NCBI GenBank assembly: GCA_028718845.1
Contig: JAQULA010000123.1
Location: 1-5,703 of the forward strand
From: Candidatus Omnitrophota bacterium
GTDB lineage: Bacteria > Omnitrophota > Gorgyraeia > B26-G9
Reading direction: 5' to 3'
DNA length: 5,703 nucleotides
This document shows positions 1 through 5,703 of the stretch, in pieces. The notes under the pieces are model-generated. The model was given only the letters and a program-made list of their open reading frames with translations, was not told where the DNA came from and did no database searches. A program made the position numbers and the translations under genes. Position 1 is the stretch's first letter. The number at the start of each line of letters is the position of its first letter.

Positions 1-925
1 CTTCATCGATAGTTTTTTCGATAACGCAACCGCTGGCGGCATAATGACCTCCGCCGCCGAAGTGCTTCGCGATGGCATTGACGTCGACCTCCGACTTCGA
101 ACGCAGGCTTACTTTCACGACCTCCCGGGAACGCATTTCCCGCAAAAAAGCAACCACCTCCGCCCCTTCAACCATCCGGACGAAATCGATAAAATCCTCC
201 GTGCTTTCTTCGGTAAGATTATTTTTCTTAAGCATTTCCAGCGTAACTTTAAACCAGACATATTTTCCGTCGCGGGAGCGTTTAAGCCCGCTCAGCACTT
301 CGGCCAGAAGTTTCATCGTATCGAACGATTTTGTTTCGTAGATGTTTTCATATATCTTTGTCGGGTTGATCCCGTGGCTCAGCAGTTCCGCGGCGATATG
401 ATGCGTTGCCGAGGTCGTATTTGAATAGTGGAAAGAACCGGTATCGGTCATGATCGCCACATACAGGTATAAGGCGCTCGCCTGGTCCAAGGGGATTGCG
501 CCGCTTTTAAACAAGGAGTAAATCATTTCGCCGGCCGACGACGCTTTAGGATCGACCCAATTGACCGCGCCGAACTCATTATTGCTGATATGATGGTCGA
601 TATTCACGATCAAAGCATTATTCAGCAGCGACTGCACCGCACCGACTCGCTCCAGCACCGGACAATCGAGAATCAGGGCCGCGTCAAAGGTTAGGGCCTG
701 CGGATCTACCGCGCGGCAGTTTTCGATCAATGCCGCATCGGGAAGAAAGCAAAGGTTATGCGGAACCGCGTCGGCATTGACGATGCGCACCGTTTTCCCC
801 ATCTGTTTCAACAGATGCGCCATGGCCAGCTGGCTGCCGATGGCGTCCCCTTCCGGATGAACGTGCGCGGCGATCAAAAAGCGTTGATGCTTCTTTAAGA
901 TATCCAAAATCTGCTGTTTAATCAT
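1..925 (-). CDS. nrnA: NrnA-like DHH/DHHA1 phosphoesterase (nanoRNase / pAp phosphatase), 3' end outside window
   Basis: Cytoplasmic DHH-family phosphoesterase. Relatives degrade 2-5 nt RNAs and dephosphorylate pAp using two Mn ions. I translated 308 residues from the ATG at 925; the frame is still open at base 1, so perhaps only 10-20 residues are missing (family about 310-330). Visible motifs in order: HVHPEGDAIGS (21-31), ILDC with D87, IDHHISN (109-115), TDTGSF (160-165) and a C-terminal GGGGHYAASG (290-299) that marks DHHA1. The first metal motif reads PEGD rather than the more usual PDGD, a conservative change I believe occurs in some lineages. The start overlaps the rbfA stop by 8 bases, and a weak AAAGG lies 8 bases upstream, suggesting coupled translation. 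The ylxP-rbfA-nrnA order is common in bacteria, often followed by truB, which may lie beyond the window. Family call is firm; substrate preference is inferred. Confidence 0.93.
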   Translation of the reverse strand, partial: MIKQQILDILKKHQRFLIAAHVHPEGDAIGSQLAMAHLLKQMGKTVRIVNADAVPHNLCFLPDAALIENCRAVDPQALTFDAALILDCPVLERVGAVQSLLNNALIVNIDHHISNNEFGAVNWVDPKASSAGEMIYSLFKSGAIPLDQASALYLYVAIMTDTGSFHYSNTTSATHHIAAELLSHGINPTKIYENIYETKSFDTMKLLAEVLSGLKRSRDGKYVWFKVTLEMLKKNNLTEESTEDFIDFVRMVEGAEVVAFLREMRSREVVKVSLRSKSEVDVNAIAKHFGGGGHYAASGCVIEKTIDE

Positions 926-1289
926 TGTCCGCGCCTTTCTTTTTCAGCCGTTCCTGATCGATCTTATCGAAAATTCCCGCGATATGCAAATTATATTCGC
1001 AGGAATCATCGACCCGGAAACTGATATCCGGGGTATATCGGATCGTCAGACGTTCACCGAGAATCCGGCGGATGAATTTATACGCGCTTTCCAGTCCCAG
1101 CTCGGCATCTTTCTTCTGCTGGTCGGTACCCATAATGCTGTAATATACTTTCCCAAAACGCAGGTCCGGAGTCAACTCCACCCGGGTTATGGTCAGGAAT
1201 CCGATACGGGGGTCCTTTATTTCATTATGAATAATATCGCTGATTTCTTCTTTTATACGCTGCGCTACCTTTTCTTTTCTCTGTGACAT
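918..1289 (-). CDS. rbfA: Ribosome-binding factor A (30S maturation factor)
   Basis: RbfA is a small KH-fold protein that binds the 30S subunit and assists late 16S rRNA maturation, including 5'-end processing and cold adaptation. The 123 residues match the family along their whole length: N-terminal helix MSQRKEKVAQRIKEEIS, the hallmark DPRIGFLTITRVELTPDLR (26-44), the strand KVYYSIMG (47-54), and the C-terminal RYTPDISFRVDDS (84-96). The helix kink usually read as AxG appears as AYK (69-71), a minor variation. I chose the ATG at 1289 over the one at 1295 because GGAG (1301-1298) sits 8 bases from it but only 2 from the other, and because family members usually begin close to this point. The start overlaps the upstream DUF503 stop by one base (TGATG), and the end overlaps nrnA by 8 bases, so it is an internal gene of a coupled operon. 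Confidence 0.96.
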   Translation of the reverse strand: MSQRKEKVAQRIKEEISDIIHNEIKDPRIGFLTITRVELTPDLRFGKVYYSIMGTDQQKKDAELGLESAYKFIRRILGERLTIRYTPDISFRVDDSCEYNLHIAGIFDKIDQERLKKKGADND

Positions 1290-1570
1290 CACCATATCTC
1301 CATTTTTGTTGTAATTACCCGATTGTCCGGGATTCCCGTTACAATATCGGCAATCCGGCTTAAGGTGCCGTTGATATGTCGTTTATCGCTTCCGATACAA
1401 GCGATCCCCACCACGGCACGCTGCTATTTATCCTGAGCATCGACTTCACTGACCGAAACATTAAAATTTGCCCTGATGCGGTCTTTTAAAGACCGCACCA
1501 CCCGGCGTTTGGCTTTCAACGAACCACTTCCGGGAATATAAAGCTCAACCTGCAAAACACCTACGAACAT
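1289..1570 (-). pseudogene. ylxP: DUF503 (YlxP-like) gene interrupted by an in-frame amber codon
   Basis: Reading from the ATG at 1570 gives a 93-residue DUF503 protein with one TAG at codon 49 (1426-1424). It starts MFVGVLQVELYIPGSGSLKA, continues with KRRVVRSLKDRIRANFNVSV and SEVDAQDK-stop-QRAVVGIA, and ends VITTKMEIW before TGA at 1291-1289. DUF503 proteins are about 90-95 residues, and their signature near this point is (E)(L/V)Dx(Q)DxWQR, so the stop replaces the conserved Trp: a single G to A change. There is no frameshift, and family-like sequence continues to the natural stop. The gene overlaps the upstream nucleotidyltransferase by 10 bases and rbfA by one. No Shine-Dalgarno is visible before the ATG, so coupling is likely. 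YlxP is conserved beside rbfA, with a proposed role in ribosome function that is not well defined. This could be a fresh pseudogene, a read error, or a readthrough codon; the sequence alone does not settle it. Confidence 0.85.
1298..1301 (-). promoter_or_regulatory. Shine-Dalgarno site that decides the rbfA start
   Basis: GGAG followed by 8 bases and ATG at 1289. It is only 2 bases from the alternative ATG at 1295, so it supports the shorter 123-residue RbfA. It lies inside the last codons of the DUF503 frame, in keeping with coupled translation, and it gives rbfA its own ribosome entry even though the upstream reading frame is broken by an amber codon. Confidence 0.7.
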
Positions 1571-4176
1571 AGCAGTTTTTTGGCAAAGGCCAATTCTTGC
1601 GCTTTGGTACTCAGCCGGCCGTCGATTTTGGCATACAGCGTTTTTTCGAGAACTTTTTTAAATTGCGGACCGGAAACCGGGCCCAACCGTTTCAAATCAT
1701 TCCCGCTCATCTTCAGTGTTATACTAGCATGTTTTTCAAGAAAGTGCATAAATTTTTCTTTATGCCCGGCCAGAGTTACCTTGGACATAAGGAAAATGAC
1801 CATTTCCACGGGAAGCGGCCGCAGCAAACGATAGACCAGGCTCGGACGAACGGTTTTCATCCGAAGCAACGCGGCCAGCACCCGGGGCCCCTGTTTTTTT
1901 ACCAGCCGAATACATTCATGCTCTCGTTTTCGCAGTTCAAAATGCTTAAAAACGGTATGTATTTCCCGCGGCCGCAGCGTATCCAGGATCGCCAGTAAAT
2001 ACACCATCCAGGATAACTCCGGTTTTTCCCGGAATGTCCGTTCATACCACCCCAACCCGGTATCAACCGCATCCAGCAATTCAGCCATTGACCGGTTAAA
2101 CTTCAGAGTCGGGTGAATAAATTTCAATTCATGCAGCTGCCCCATTCTCCGGATCACCTTCAGCGGGTCAGGTTCACTCAGGATAAGACGCAGTTCGTCG
2201 CCGATACGGAACGTGTGCAAACGGCCGAACATATTCAGGTCAACCGCCGCCCGGATCAAATTTTCGGTATGGCGGTCGATAAAAAAATCGAACCGCTGCT
2301 CGAACCGCACGGCCCGCAGGATCCGGGTAGGGTCTTCAATAAAACTCAGGTCATGCAATACCCGGATCCGTTTATCGCGTAAATCCTTCTCGGCATCAAA
2401 AAAATCGAGCAAATCCCCGAAGTTTTTCCGGTTCAATCCCAGCGCCAGGGTATTAATGGTAAAATCCCGCCGGGATAAATCAATCCGCAGCGAACTGGAG
2501 GCAACCACCGGAAGTGCCGCCGGATATTCATAGGATTCGGTGCGCGCCGTAGCGACATCAATAACCAGCCCGTCGGCGAGAGTTATTTTTGCGGTTTTAA
2601 ACCGGCGGTGCAGCCTAACCGTACCCTTAACCACCCGGGCCAGGTCCGGAGCATATTCAATGCCGTTGGTTTCCACCACGATATCCAAGTCGAAATTTTT
2701 CCGGCCCAGCAGCAAATCGCGGACACATCCGCCCACCAGATAGGCGCGGACCTGCCGGGATTCGGCATGCGCGCTGATTGTTTTTAACAAGCGGTAGATC
2801 CGGCCGCGCAAAACGTCTTTGAGCAATTTACGCAAATTCTTCGGCTTACGCTGTGGAGACGGTCCCTTCGGGATACCGCCGCCTCCCAGGAGATGATGGT
2901 GCGTCGCATTAAACACATCGGTGCGGGAAACGACCCCGACTAATTTACCCCGGCTGAGAACGGGAATGACCCCGATATTGTTTTCTATGATTATCTTCTC
3001 TAATTCCTGGATCGAAGTTTGCAATGTAGCCGTAATTGCCGGGCAGTGCAAATATCCTTTAACCGGTGAGTGGCCATAGCCGCTGCGTAAGGCATGATCA
3101 AGATCGTGCCGGGAAACCATACCGATCAGTTTATTATTTTCAACCACCGGAATGGTCCCGATACTCTGCTGTTCCAGTAGCTCCCGGGCCTCGGCTACCG
3201 GTTTCGCCGCCGGTAAAGTTTTTACCGCCGTGGTCATAATCGAACGTGCCGTAAGCGTGGCTTTAATATTCCGGCGCAGGGAATCAAGCACAACCTGCTC
3301 CAGGTCCGGCAACCGGGCATTCCGCACCGCGGCTGAGGCGGCACTGGCATGCCCCCCCCCTCCCAGCCCCTGCATGAGTTTTCCGATATTGACCGCCGGC
3401 AGGCGACTGCGGGCAACTATCTGAATATTATCCCGGCGCTGCACCAGGGTGACCATAACATTGACGTTTTCAATCTCCAGCAATTTGTGCGTCACCCAGG
3501 CCACATCCACCCCCGGGTCGGTACCGGGCACCGCGCACATGGCTACCGGTATGCCGCCGATACGATAGATTTTCGTGGCCTCCAGCATCGATGAAAGCAG
3601 GTGCATTTCACTGTTGTTCATCTCCCGGCTCAGATATGAGGAAATCACACTAAGTTTCGCCCCCTGACCGAACAGGAAGCTTACCATATCAATGTCCTTT
3701 TTAGTGGTGGTCTGAAATGTCAGCGACCCGGTATCTTCATAGATCCCCATCGCGAAAATCGTCGCTTCCAGGGGACTGATCGGGATTTTCCGGCGCTTGA
3801 TGATCTCCAGAAGCAGTGTAACCGTGGCCCCGTAAGGCCGGAACACATCCCGCTGAGCGCGGACATCGCCTTTTTGCCGGGGATGGTGGTCATAGCAGAA
3901 AATCGTTACACCTCGACGCGTCGCGGCTTCCGCCGCCCTTCCGATCCGCCGGACACTGCGCGTATCGACAATAATCAGCCGCCGCAGCGCGCTGAGATCG
4001 ATATCCTGTTCCGGTTCGAGACTCACCGCTCCCTTGATCATCGCGACAAAATCACGGACACTGCGTTCCTGCAGAGAAGGCAATACGACATGCGCGTGGG
4101 GATAGATTTTCTTTGCCGCGACCAGACTGGCTAAAGCATCAAAATCAGCATTGCCGTGCGTAACGATAACATCCAT
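1561..4176 (-). CDS. DHH/DHHA1 - CBS - CBS - tRNA nucleotidyltransferase (A- or CCA-adding) / poly(A) polymerase fusion
   Basis: An 871-residue multidomain enzyme. Residues 1-150 form a DHH phosphoesterase with HGNADFDAL (7-15), D71, YDHHPR (95-100) and YEDTGSL (146-152). A DHHA1 domain follows, ending in GLGGGGHASAAS (270-281). Two CBS domains (about 308-365 and 372-428) carry the SIGTIPVV and GVIPVL signatures, and a Gly/Pro/Lys linker spans about 430-447. The class II nucleotidyltransferase head has LVGGCVRDLLLG (480-491), catalytic DLD (496-498), RRDFTIN (569-575) and the nucleotide-selecting EDPTR (614-618) with RAVRF (621-625). The helical C-terminal half should bind tRNA. This architecture is known; the Aquifex A-adding enzyme has it. 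The enzyme adds A or CCA to tRNA 3' ends or makes poly(A), and sequence does not show which. Metal ligands in the DHH part look intact, so it may also be a nuclease or phosphatase; CBS domains often sense adenine nucleotides. An in-frame TAG three codons upstream fixes ATG 4176 as the earliest start. The ribosome site is weak. Confidence 0.93.
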   Translation of the reverse strand: MDVIVTHGNADFDALASLVAAKKIYPHAHVVLPSLQERSVRDFVAMIKGAVSLEPEQDIDLSALRRLIIVDTRSVRRIGRAAEAATRRGVTIFCYDHHPRQKGDVRAQRDVFRPYGATVTLLLEIIKRRKIPISPLEATIFAMGIYEDTGSLTFQTTTKKDIDMVSFLFGQGAKLSVISSYLSREMNNSEMHLLSSMLEATKIYRIGGIPVAMCAVPGTDPGVDVAWVTHKLLEIENVNVMVTLVQRRDNIQIVARSRLPAVNIGKLMQGLGGGGHASAASAAVRNARLPDLEQVVLDSLRRNIKATLTARSIMTTAVKTLPAAKPVAEARELLEQQSIGTIPVVENNKLIGMVSRHDLDHALRSGYGHSPVKGYLHCPAITATLQTSIQELEKIIIENNIGVIPVLSRGKLVGVVSRTDVFNATHHHLLGGGGIPKGPSPQRKPKNLRKLLKDVLRGRIYRLLKTISAHAESRQVRAYLVGGCVRDLLLGRKNFDLDIVVETNGIEYAPDLARVVKGTVRLHRRFKTAKITLADGLVIDVATARTESYEYPAALPVVASSSLRIDLSRRDFTINTLALGLNRKNFGDLLDFFDAEKDLRDKRIRVLHDLSFIEDPTRILRAVRFEQRFDFFIDRHTENLIRAAVDLNMFGRLHTFRIGDELRLILSEPDPLKVIRRMGQLHELKFIHPTLKFNRSMAELLDAVDTGLGWYERTFREKPELSWMVYLLAILDTLRPREIHTVFKHFELRKREHECIRLVKKQGPRVLAALLRMKTVRPSLVYRLLRPLPVEMVIFLMSKVTLAGHKEKFMHFLEKHASITLKMSGNDLKRLGPVSGPQFKKVLEKTLYAKIDGRLSTKAQELAFAKKLLCS

Positions 4177-4212
4177 ACCAGCCTATTTGCGTGAGACGTT
4201 TGGGGGACAGTG

Positions 4213-4224
4213 GCAACCGGTTGC
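4213..4224. repeat. 12-bp perfect palindrome in the tRNA-nucleotidyltransferase spacer
   Basis: GCAACCGGTTGC reads the same on both strands. It lies in the 90-base spacer between the tRNA 3' end and the nucleotidyltransferase start. On the minus-strand transcript a further AACCGG just upstream (complement of 4228-4233) can pair with the CCGGTT half to form a 6-bp stem with a 9-base loop. There is no T-run after it, so it is not an intrinsic terminator. It could be an operator, an RNA processing structure, or chance in a CCGG-rich genome. The rest of the spacer shows no recognisable gene. Confidence 0.35.
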
Positions 4225-4266
4225 TTCGTCCGGTTCCGCAGATTATCCCGCCGGATCAGGTTAAAG

Positions 4267-4341
4267 TGGTGCCCCCTGGAAGAATCGAACTTCCATCCCA
4301 AGCTCCGGAGGCTTGTGCTTTATCCGTTAAGCTAAGGGGGC
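4267..4341 (-). tRNA. tRNA-Arg, anticodon CCG, with encoded CCA
   Basis: A complete 75-nt cloverleaf can be drawn by hand. The acceptor stem GCCCCCT pairs with AGGGGGC over 7 bp. The D arm has stem GCTT/AAGC and loop AACGGATA. The anticodon stem CAAGC/GCTTG encloses loop CTCCGGA, giving anticodon CCG, which reads the Arg codon CGG. A 4-base variable loop follows, then T arm GGAAG/CTTCC with loop TTCGATT. The discriminator is A, and the terminal CCA is encoded at 4269-4267. A20 in the D loop and C35 in the anticodon agree with arginine identity elements known from E. coli. It lies 70 bases below xerD and 90 bases above the nucleotidyltransferase, on the same strand, with a strong promoter just upstream. 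Confidence 0.97.
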
Positions 4342-4349
4342 GCGCTTTC

Positions 4350-4376
4350 ACCGGGCGTTTCCAATCACGCCCCGGT
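4350..4376 (-). other. Hairpin in the tRNA-Arg leader
   Basis: In transcript orientation ACCGGGGCGT and ACGCCCGGT flank an 8-base loop, forming a 9-bp GC-rich stem with one bulged G. It ends 8 bases before the mature tRNA 5' end. No T-run follows on either strand, so a classical intrinsic terminator for xerD is unlikely. It lies within the expected first 35 bases of the tRNA primary transcript, where it could steer RNase P or endonuclease processing of the leader. Structure is seen; role is inferred. Confidence 0.5.
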
Positions 4377-4385
4377 AGATACTTA

Positions 4386-4414
4386 ATTAAACCTTAAAAT
4401 CACCCGAATGTCAA
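4386..4414 (-). promoter_or_regulatory. Near-consensus sigma70 promoter upstream of tRNA-Arg
   Basis: TTGACA (4414-4409, perfect -35), a 17-base spacer and TTTAAT (4391-4386, 5 of 6 matches to TATAAT). The expected transcription start is about 4380-4378, giving a leader of about 38 bases before the tRNA. The TGA of the -35 box is the xerD stop codon, so the promoter abuts the upstream gene. With no terminator visible after the tRNA, it may also feed the nucleotidyltransferase-ylxP-rbfA-nrnA operon. Spacing and matches are seen; activity is inferred. Confidence 0.75.
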
Positions 4415-5304
4415 GGTCGCGGATGGAATTTTTGATGAATCGATTTCAGCCGGTCCTTGTTTAAATGAGTATAAATCTGAGTTGTCGAGATATTACTATG
4501 CCCCAGCAATTCCTGAACGATGCGCAGGTCCGCACCGCGTTCCAGCAGATGCGTGGCAAACGAGTGCCGCAACGTATGCGGGGAAATACTTTTCTTGATA
4601 TTGGCCGTCAACGCATAGTGCCGGATCAATTTCCAAATCATCTGCCGGGATATCCGGCTGCCGCTCTTAGACAGAAAAACGTGCCGGCTGCTCCGCCCTT
4701 TCAACAGCAGCGGCCGCGCTTCCCCGATATAATGAGTCAACGCGTCCTGCGCCAAATGCCCCATGGGAATAATACGCTCCTTCTGCCCTTTTCCCAGGCA
4801 GCGGATCACGCCCAGCTTAAGATCGATGTCGGTCAGGGTCAGGTTGACCAGTTCGGAGACGCGCATCCCGGTAGCGTACATCAGTTCAAAACAGGCCCGG
4901 TCGCGCGCATCTTTGGCCGACGTCCCGCGCAGCACCTTCAGAAACGAATCCACTTCCGCGACCGAGAGGATATCCGGCAAATATTTCCATAAGCGCGGCG
5001 ATTCCAGAAGTTCGGTCGGATCAACCGGGACATAACGCTGGCTGACCAGATAACGGTAAAACACTTTCAACGCCACGATATTGCGCGCGATCGAATTCGG
5101 CTTTAATTTCTGCTCTTTCAAATCGTAGATAAACCCGACAAATTCATCCCGGGAAGGAAGCAATATGTCATTGATTTTTTTATCGGCGGCAAATCGGGAA
5201 AACTTCAGCAAATCGTTACGATAAGCAGCGGTCGTATTGACGGAAAGACCCCGTTCAAGAGAAAGATAATCGAGAAATTCGTCAATTAGTTTTTCCAGTT
5301 TCAT
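4411..5304 (-). CDS. xerD: XerD-type site-specific tyrosine recombinase
   Basis: A full-length 297-residue tyrosine recombinase of the Xer type, which with a partner Xer protein resolves chromosome dimers at dif in an FtsK-dependent reaction. The N-terminal SAM-like core-binding domain (about 1-90) has the family pattern FLDYLSLERGLSVNT and a Y-x-x-DL stretch. The catalytic domain carries R148 (ATGMRVSEL), K172 (CLGKGQKER), H243 and R246 (SPHTLRHSFATHLL), H269 (LLGHSNISTTQ) and nucleophile Y278 (IYTHL). The compact length and the C-terminal HPRP ending, close to the HPR ending of Xer proteins, favour a housekeeping Xer over a phage integrase. The ATG overlaps the uracil-DNA glycosylase gene by 23 bases and has no clear Shine-Dalgarno, so coupling is likely. 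XerC or a lone XerH-like role cannot be excluded without the partner gene. Confidence 0.93.
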   Translation of the reverse strand: MKLEKLIDEFLDYLSLERGLSVNTTAAYRNDLLKFSRFAADKKINDILLPSRDEFVGFIYDLKEQKLKPNSIARNIVALKVFYRYLVSQRYVPVDPTELLESPRLWKYLPDILSVAEVDSFLKVLRGTSAKDARDRACFELMYATGMRVSELVNLTLTDIDLKLGVIRCLGKGQKERIIPMGHLAQDALTHYIGEARPLLLKGRSSRHVFLSKSGSRISRQMIWKLIRHYALTANIKKSISPHTLRHSFATHLLERGADLRIVQELLGHSNISTTQIYTHLNKDRLKSIHQKFHPRP

Positions 5305-5703
5305 CGCTGCGTAAATATTCCATGATTTTTTTTATGTCATCCCAAACCAGTTTTTTATCTTCGGGATTGCGCAAAAGATACGCCGGATGAAATGTCGGCA
5401 TTAACGCAATCCCCTGAAAATCATGAAAAACCCCGCGCAGCCGGGAAATCGGTTCCAGTCTCTCCAGTAAAGCGCCCGCCGCGAATTTGCCCAGGGTACA
5501 AATAACTTTCGGCTTTATGATCCCGATCAATTCCAGAAGATACGGACGACAGCAAACCACTTCTTCCGGCAAGGGGTTACGATTATTCGGCGGCCGGCAC
5601 CGCAGCACGTTGGTTATATAGACCTCATCGCGCCGCATTCCCATGGCCTGAATTATTTTCGACAATAACCCTCCCGCGGCACCGACAAACGGTTTCCCTT
5701 GAA
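5282..5703 (-). CDS. Uracil-DNA glycosylase, family 4 (Fe-S type), 5' end outside window
   Basis: C-terminal 139 residues of a family 4 uracil-DNA glycosylase, which starts base excision repair by removing uracil from DNA. The visible part begins GKPFVGAAGGLL, then has VYITNVLRCRPPNNR, a CCRPYL segment, KPKVICTLG and the family motif HPAYLL (visible residues 105-110). C35 and C51 of the visible part have the 16-residue spacing of the last two Fe-S ligands in this family. The first two ligands and the catalytic GE(A/G)PG motif should lie in the missing 60-90 N-terminal residues. A TTG at 5665 is not the start, because conserved sequence continues upstream of it in frame to the window edge. The gene runs into xerD with a 23-base overlap, suggesting co-transcription. 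Family members are often called phage SPO1 DNA polymerase-related proteins. Confidence 0.93.
   Translation of the reverse strand, partial: QGKPFVGAAGGLLSKIIQAMGMRRDEVYITNVLRCRPPNNRNPLPEEVVCCRPYLLELIGIIKPKVICTLGKFAAGALLERLEPISRLRGVFHDFQGIALMPTFHPAYLLRNPEDKKLVWDDIKKIMEYLRSDETGKTN

Noticed and set aside
44..424. Plus-strand open frame of 126 codons
   Set aside because: It lies wholly antisense to nrnA, whose metal-binding and DHHA1 motifs are clear. Its translation shows no family motif.
984..1286. Plus-strand open frame of 100 codons opposite rbfA
   Set aside because: It is antisense to a full-length, motif-complete rbfA and has no independent support.
1293..1295. ATG two codons upstream of the chosen rbfA start
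   Set aside because: The GGAG would be only 2 bases away, too close for initiation; the ATG at 1289 has 8-base spacing and fits the family start.
1424..1497. Selenocysteine- or pyrrolysine-type recoding element for the DUF503 stop codon
   Set aside because: The codon is TAG, not TGA, so selenocysteine is out. The only strong hairpin lies upstream of the stop, not downstream where bacterial recoding elements sit, and a Trp position is not a known pyrrolysine site.
4241..4246. Possible second promoter (-10-like GATAAT on the minus strand) in the spacer before the nucleotidyltransferase gene
   Set aside because: The -10-like hexamer is a good match, but no acceptable -35 lies 16-18 bases upstream; that position falls in the tRNA 3' end.
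4465..4992. Plus-strand open frame of 175 codons opposite xerD
   Set aside because: It is a shadow of the xerD catalytic domain on the other strand; the Gln/Arg/Pro-rich translation has no recognisable domain.
4267..5304. Tyrosine recombinase next to a tRNA gene, as in an integrated phage or genomic island
   Set aside because: The recombinase looks like a housekeeping Xer (297 residues, HPRP end) and overlaps a DNA-repair gene. It lies on the 5' side of the tRNA, whereas integrases normally sit by the 3' attachment end. No duplicated tRNA 3' fragment is seen in the window.

Overview
This window is a compact block of housekeeping nucleic-acid genes, all on the minus strand. It has almost no intergenic space, roughly even base composition, and no sign of a mobile element. 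Transcription runs from high to low coordinates, and both ends are cut by the window. The sequence fits an uncultivated Gram-negative-type or candidate-phylum bacterium. A fused DHH-CBS-CBS-nucleotidyltransferase next to ylxP-rbfA-nrnA recalls Omnitrophota, Desulfuromonadales-like or Aquificales genomes, but the lineage is a guess.

Upstream part (5703 to 4411): the C-terminal two thirds of a family 4 (iron-sulfur) uracil-DNA glycosylase, overlapping by 23 bases with a complete xerD recombinase gene. Middle (4414 to 4177): a near-consensus sigma70 promoter whose -35 box contains the xerD stop codon, a leader with a hairpin, a tRNA-Arg(CCG) with an encoded CCA end, and a 90-base spacer. Downstream part (4176 to 1): an 871-residue fusion of a DHH/DHHA1 phosphoesterase, two CBS domains and a class II tRNA nucleotidyltransferase/poly(A) polymerase; then a DUF503 (ylxP) gene interrupted by an in-frame TAG; rbfA; and nrnA, which runs off the window. 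Successive genes here overlap by 1 to 10 bases, so they are very likely one translationally coupled operon.

The theme of the downstream operon is RNA: tRNA 3'-end synthesis or repair, 30S ribosome maturation (RbfA), and degradation of very short RNAs or pAp (NrnA). The upstream pair handles DNA repair and chromosome dimer resolution. The tRNA promoter may also supply the downstream operon, which would place a tRNA and a tRNA 3'-end enzyme on one transcript.

The most notable observation is the DUF503 gene. Its frame is intact over 93 residues except for one amber codon, exactly where the family has a conserved tryptophan (TGG to TAG). I see no evidence of a new multi-gene system; the rest is well-understood gene content in a slightly unusual arrangement.
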